DNA of 64,000 bases, taken from Colwellia_A sp047621305 (GTDB taxonomy: Bacteria; Pseudomonadota; Gammaproteobacteria; Enterobacterales; Alteromonadaceae). The stretch spans positions 62,001 through 126,000 of the forward strand of contig JBLHNB010000001.1 of NCBI GenBank assembly GCA_047621305.1. The letters run 5' to 3'. Made by a program: the position numbers and the translations under genes. The stretch's first letter is position 1; every line of letters starts with the position of its first letter. The notes beneath the pieces were generated by a model. The model had not been told where the DNA came from. It did not search any database and was given only the letters and a program-made list of their open reading frames with translations. Below, piece after piece: positions 61,946 to 64,000 of this stretch.

Positions 61946-63880
61946 TTACGCGCCAATATTTTTATTTAAAAAAGACAATATTTTTTTATTTGCTTCTAAT
62001 ATATTGGCTTCATCATAAAAACCATGTCCTTCTTTATCTTTAACAAACCATTCATAAGGATGGTTATGTTGTTCGAGTGCATCTTTTAGTTTTTCAGCGT
62101 GTGCAATAGGCGCTCGTTGGTCATCTTCACCGTGAATAAGTAAAACGGGCGCTTTGAGTTTATCAACATGATATACCGGTGACTGGGCTATTTGTTTAGC
62201 TTCATCAAGACCTAAGGTTTTATTTAAAAAGGCATCCCCCCATTTTATGGCTTTAATATCACCTTCTTCAAATAACATCGGTAAGTCATATACCCCTGCA
62301 TACCCTATTGCGCATTTAAATAAATCAGGAGATTTAATCGCACTTTGCAAAGCACTATAACCACCAAAACTCGTACCAAAAATACATATTTTATTTTTGT
62401 CAGCAACACCTTGTTGAATTGCATAATTAGTCGCTAATAAAATATCATCTTGTATTTTACTTCCCCAATTTTCATAGCCCGCTTCCATGAATACTTTTCC
62501 ATATCCTCTCGAGCCTCTAAAATTCACTTGAATAACGGCGTAGCCCGCATTGGCTAACATTTGAACTTGTGGATCATATTGCCAGTAGTCTCGGGCATGT
62601 GGTCCACCATGGGGTAATACTACCGTAGGAAGGTTAGCTGACTTTCCTTTAGGGAGTGTCATAAAACCATTAAGCGTAAGGCCGTCTGGGGTCTTGATAC
62701 GAAAAGGTTCAACTGCCGCTAACTCTGTTAATTTAAGCCAAGGTGCACTGTTAAATAAATACTGGCCTTTCATCGTTGTTGTATCAAAGAGATAAAACTC
62801 CCCTGGATTTCTATCGCCACTGACTTTAACAATGATTGTTTTACCGTCATCCGTTTTACTCGTTATAGCAACACTGTCCCCTTTAAAAGCACGATATAAA
62901 GCTTTATGTAATTGAGCATCTTCATTATTGTCATCTAAATAAATGTAGCTTGGGTAATCTTCATCAATACGTAAACCAAAAACATGATTTAAACTAGATC
63001 TGATCACATAGGTAGGGTCAACAAATTCGCTGCGATAAAGTAGCGTTTCTTTTTTTGTTTTTATATTGTATTTATATAAGCCCTCAGTCTCCCCATTTTC
63101 AGATTTTAAGGCATAAATACTTTGGACATTTTCAGCAAAAAATAAAGGGGTAAATTCACCTTCAAATTCATCACCAAAAGGTTGCCATTTAGCACCTTTT
63201 CCTTTCGAATAAAATAATTTTGTTTTAGCATTTTTATCTATACCTGATACAAAGCGCGGTACACCGTCGTCATCAATAAGGAATTTGCTATAGGCAATAG
63301 GTGCCTTTTTGACGCGTTTTTCTCTCCCATTATATATGTTTAACTTTACCACTTTAGGCAAAGTATCTGATTTATAAGAGAGCTGCTGTGCCCAAATCAA
63401 CACATGTTTTTTATCATCGGGTAGTATATCAATTAAAAAGCCGCTACTGCCTGAGAAAGCAATACCACTCTTAGAACGATAACCGTAGATCATTTTTCTT
63501 TTTGTACCATCATAGTTAACAGCAAATAATTCACCATAATTTAAAGGTGCTTCTAATGCACCGCGTAGTTGCTCAACTTGAATAATAACCCTTTCGTTAT
63601 TTACCCAATAATATTCTGCCGGTTGATTATCACGATCGGCACTGATGGTGTATGTTATTTTTCCACTTTTAGTTTCAATAAAAGCCAACGTTTGTAAACC
63701 ATTGATCTTCACTAATGCCGCCAAATGCTCACCATCTGGTGAAATTTTAATATCGCGATATTTTAAATGGCGAGAGAAGTCTTCGACTGTAGCTGCTTGT
63801 ATCGCAGCACTAAAAATTAAAGAAGCTATGTAAATGTTTTTTAAGAAATATTGAAACAATGTTTTATTATTTAATATCAA
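61946..63880 (-). CDS. S9 family peptidase (prolyl oligopeptidase/acylaminoacyl peptidase-like), secreted
   Basis: About 644 residues from the TTG at 63880, which has AGGGA upstream; the frame extends to 63919. A signal peptide (FLKNIYIASLIFSAAIQA) leads to a beta-propeller domain and a C-terminal alpha/beta hydrolase domain. Catalytic residues: Ser504 in GTSFGGYSA, Asp in LIHGEDDQRAP and His in KEGHGFYDE. Family members cleave peptides in the periplasm or outside the cell. Confidence 0.9.
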   Translation of the reverse strand: MILNNKTLFQYFLKNIYIASLIFSAAIQAATVEDFSRHLKYRDIKISPDGEHLAALVKINGLQTLAFIETKSGKITYTISADRDNQPAEYYWVNNERVIIQVEQLRGALEAPLNYGELFAVNYDGTKRKMIYGYRSKSGIAFSGSSGFLIDILPDDKKHVLIWAQQLSYKSDTLPKVVKLNIYNGREKRVKKAPIAYSKFLIDDDGVPRFVSGIDKNAKTKLFYSKGKGAKWQPFGDEFEGEFTPLFFAENVQSIYALKSENGETEGLYKYNIKTKKETLLYRSEFVDPTYVIRSSLNHVFGLRIDEDYPSYIYLDDNNEDAQLHKALYRAFKGDSVAITSKTDDGKTIIVKVSGDRNPGEFYLFDTTTMKGQYLFNSAPWLKLTELAAVEPFRIKTPDGLTLNGFMTLPKGKSANLPTVVLPHGGPHARDYWQYDPQVQMLANAGYAVIQVNFRGSRGYGKVFMEAGYENWGSKIQDDILLATNYAIQQGVADKNKICIFGTSFGGYSALQSAIKSPDLFKCAIGYAGVYDLPMLFEEGDIKAIKWGDAFLNKTLGLDEAKQIAQSPVYHVDKLKAPVLLIHGEDDQRAPIAHAEKLKDALEQHNHPYEWFVKDKEGHGFYDEANILEANKKILSFLNKNIGA

Positions 63881-64000
63881 AATTCTTTCCCTGTAATATT
63901 TTTGTCGAAGTCTAATCAAAAGCTAAATAAATGTAAAGGCGCTGTTAATATACTTTCTTGTAATTACTTGCTTTATTACTAAAACCTTCAGCTAAAATCA

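Overview
The window comes from a low-GC marine gammaproteobacterium, most likely Colwellia or a close Alteromonadales relative. I base this on the AT-rich codon use, the gene order of a polar flagellum with FlgT/FlgP and sigma-54 promoters, a MITE-like repeat with ATACCAATTGAA ends of a type I associate with Colwellia, and a PM2-like prophage. The assignment is inferred from memory, without a database search.

Region 1 (1-14384) is a flagellin-glycosylation island. A minus-strand operon (6048 down past position 1) encodes a GNAT, a class III aminotransferase, a pseudaminic acid synthase, a PseG-like NDP-sugar hydrolase, an ATP-grasp enzyme, an amidohydrolase and a methyltransferase cut by the window edge. 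A divergent plus-strand operon (6930-11022) encodes a methyltransferase, a VOC protein, an FkbH-type glyceryl-ACP synthase, an ACP and an AAC(3)-type acyltransferase. A DUF4910 protein and a Maf glycosyltransferase follow on the minus strand. Together they look like a pathway that makes a nonulosonic acid, adds a (methyl)glyceryl-type acyl group and transfers it to flagellin.

Region 2 (14604-40407) is the flagellar cluster: fliD, flaG, two very large flagellins, flgL to flgB, cheR, cheV, and then flgA, flgM, flgN, flgP and flgT. I read sigma-54-like promoters upstream of flgB, flgF, flgL, flgA, flgT and one flagellin, and a sigma-28-like promoter upstream of the other flagellin. FliD, FlgL and both flagellins are much longer than usual.

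Region 3 (40680-57484) is a 16.8-kb prophage integrated in the 3' half of a tRNA-Arg(CCT) gene, bounded by a 48-bp exact direct repeat. It has an integrase, an Xre repressor, a very large HUH rolling-circle Rep, a packaging ATPase, a PM2-like (double jelly-roll) major capsid protein, many tiny membrane proteins, a lytic enzyme and spanin-like genes. There are no tail, portal or terminase genes. I read it as a temperate tailless, membrane-containing corticovirus-like phage carrying several unknown accessory genes. This is the most interesting part of the window.

Region 4 (57485-64000) holds chromosomal genes: a DUF6435 protein, two decayed genes (an ABM-type monooxygenase and a YjbR/MmcQ-like gene), a spermidine-synthase-like protein, a Gfo/Idh/MocA oxidoreductase, a MITE-like repeat and an S9 peptidase.
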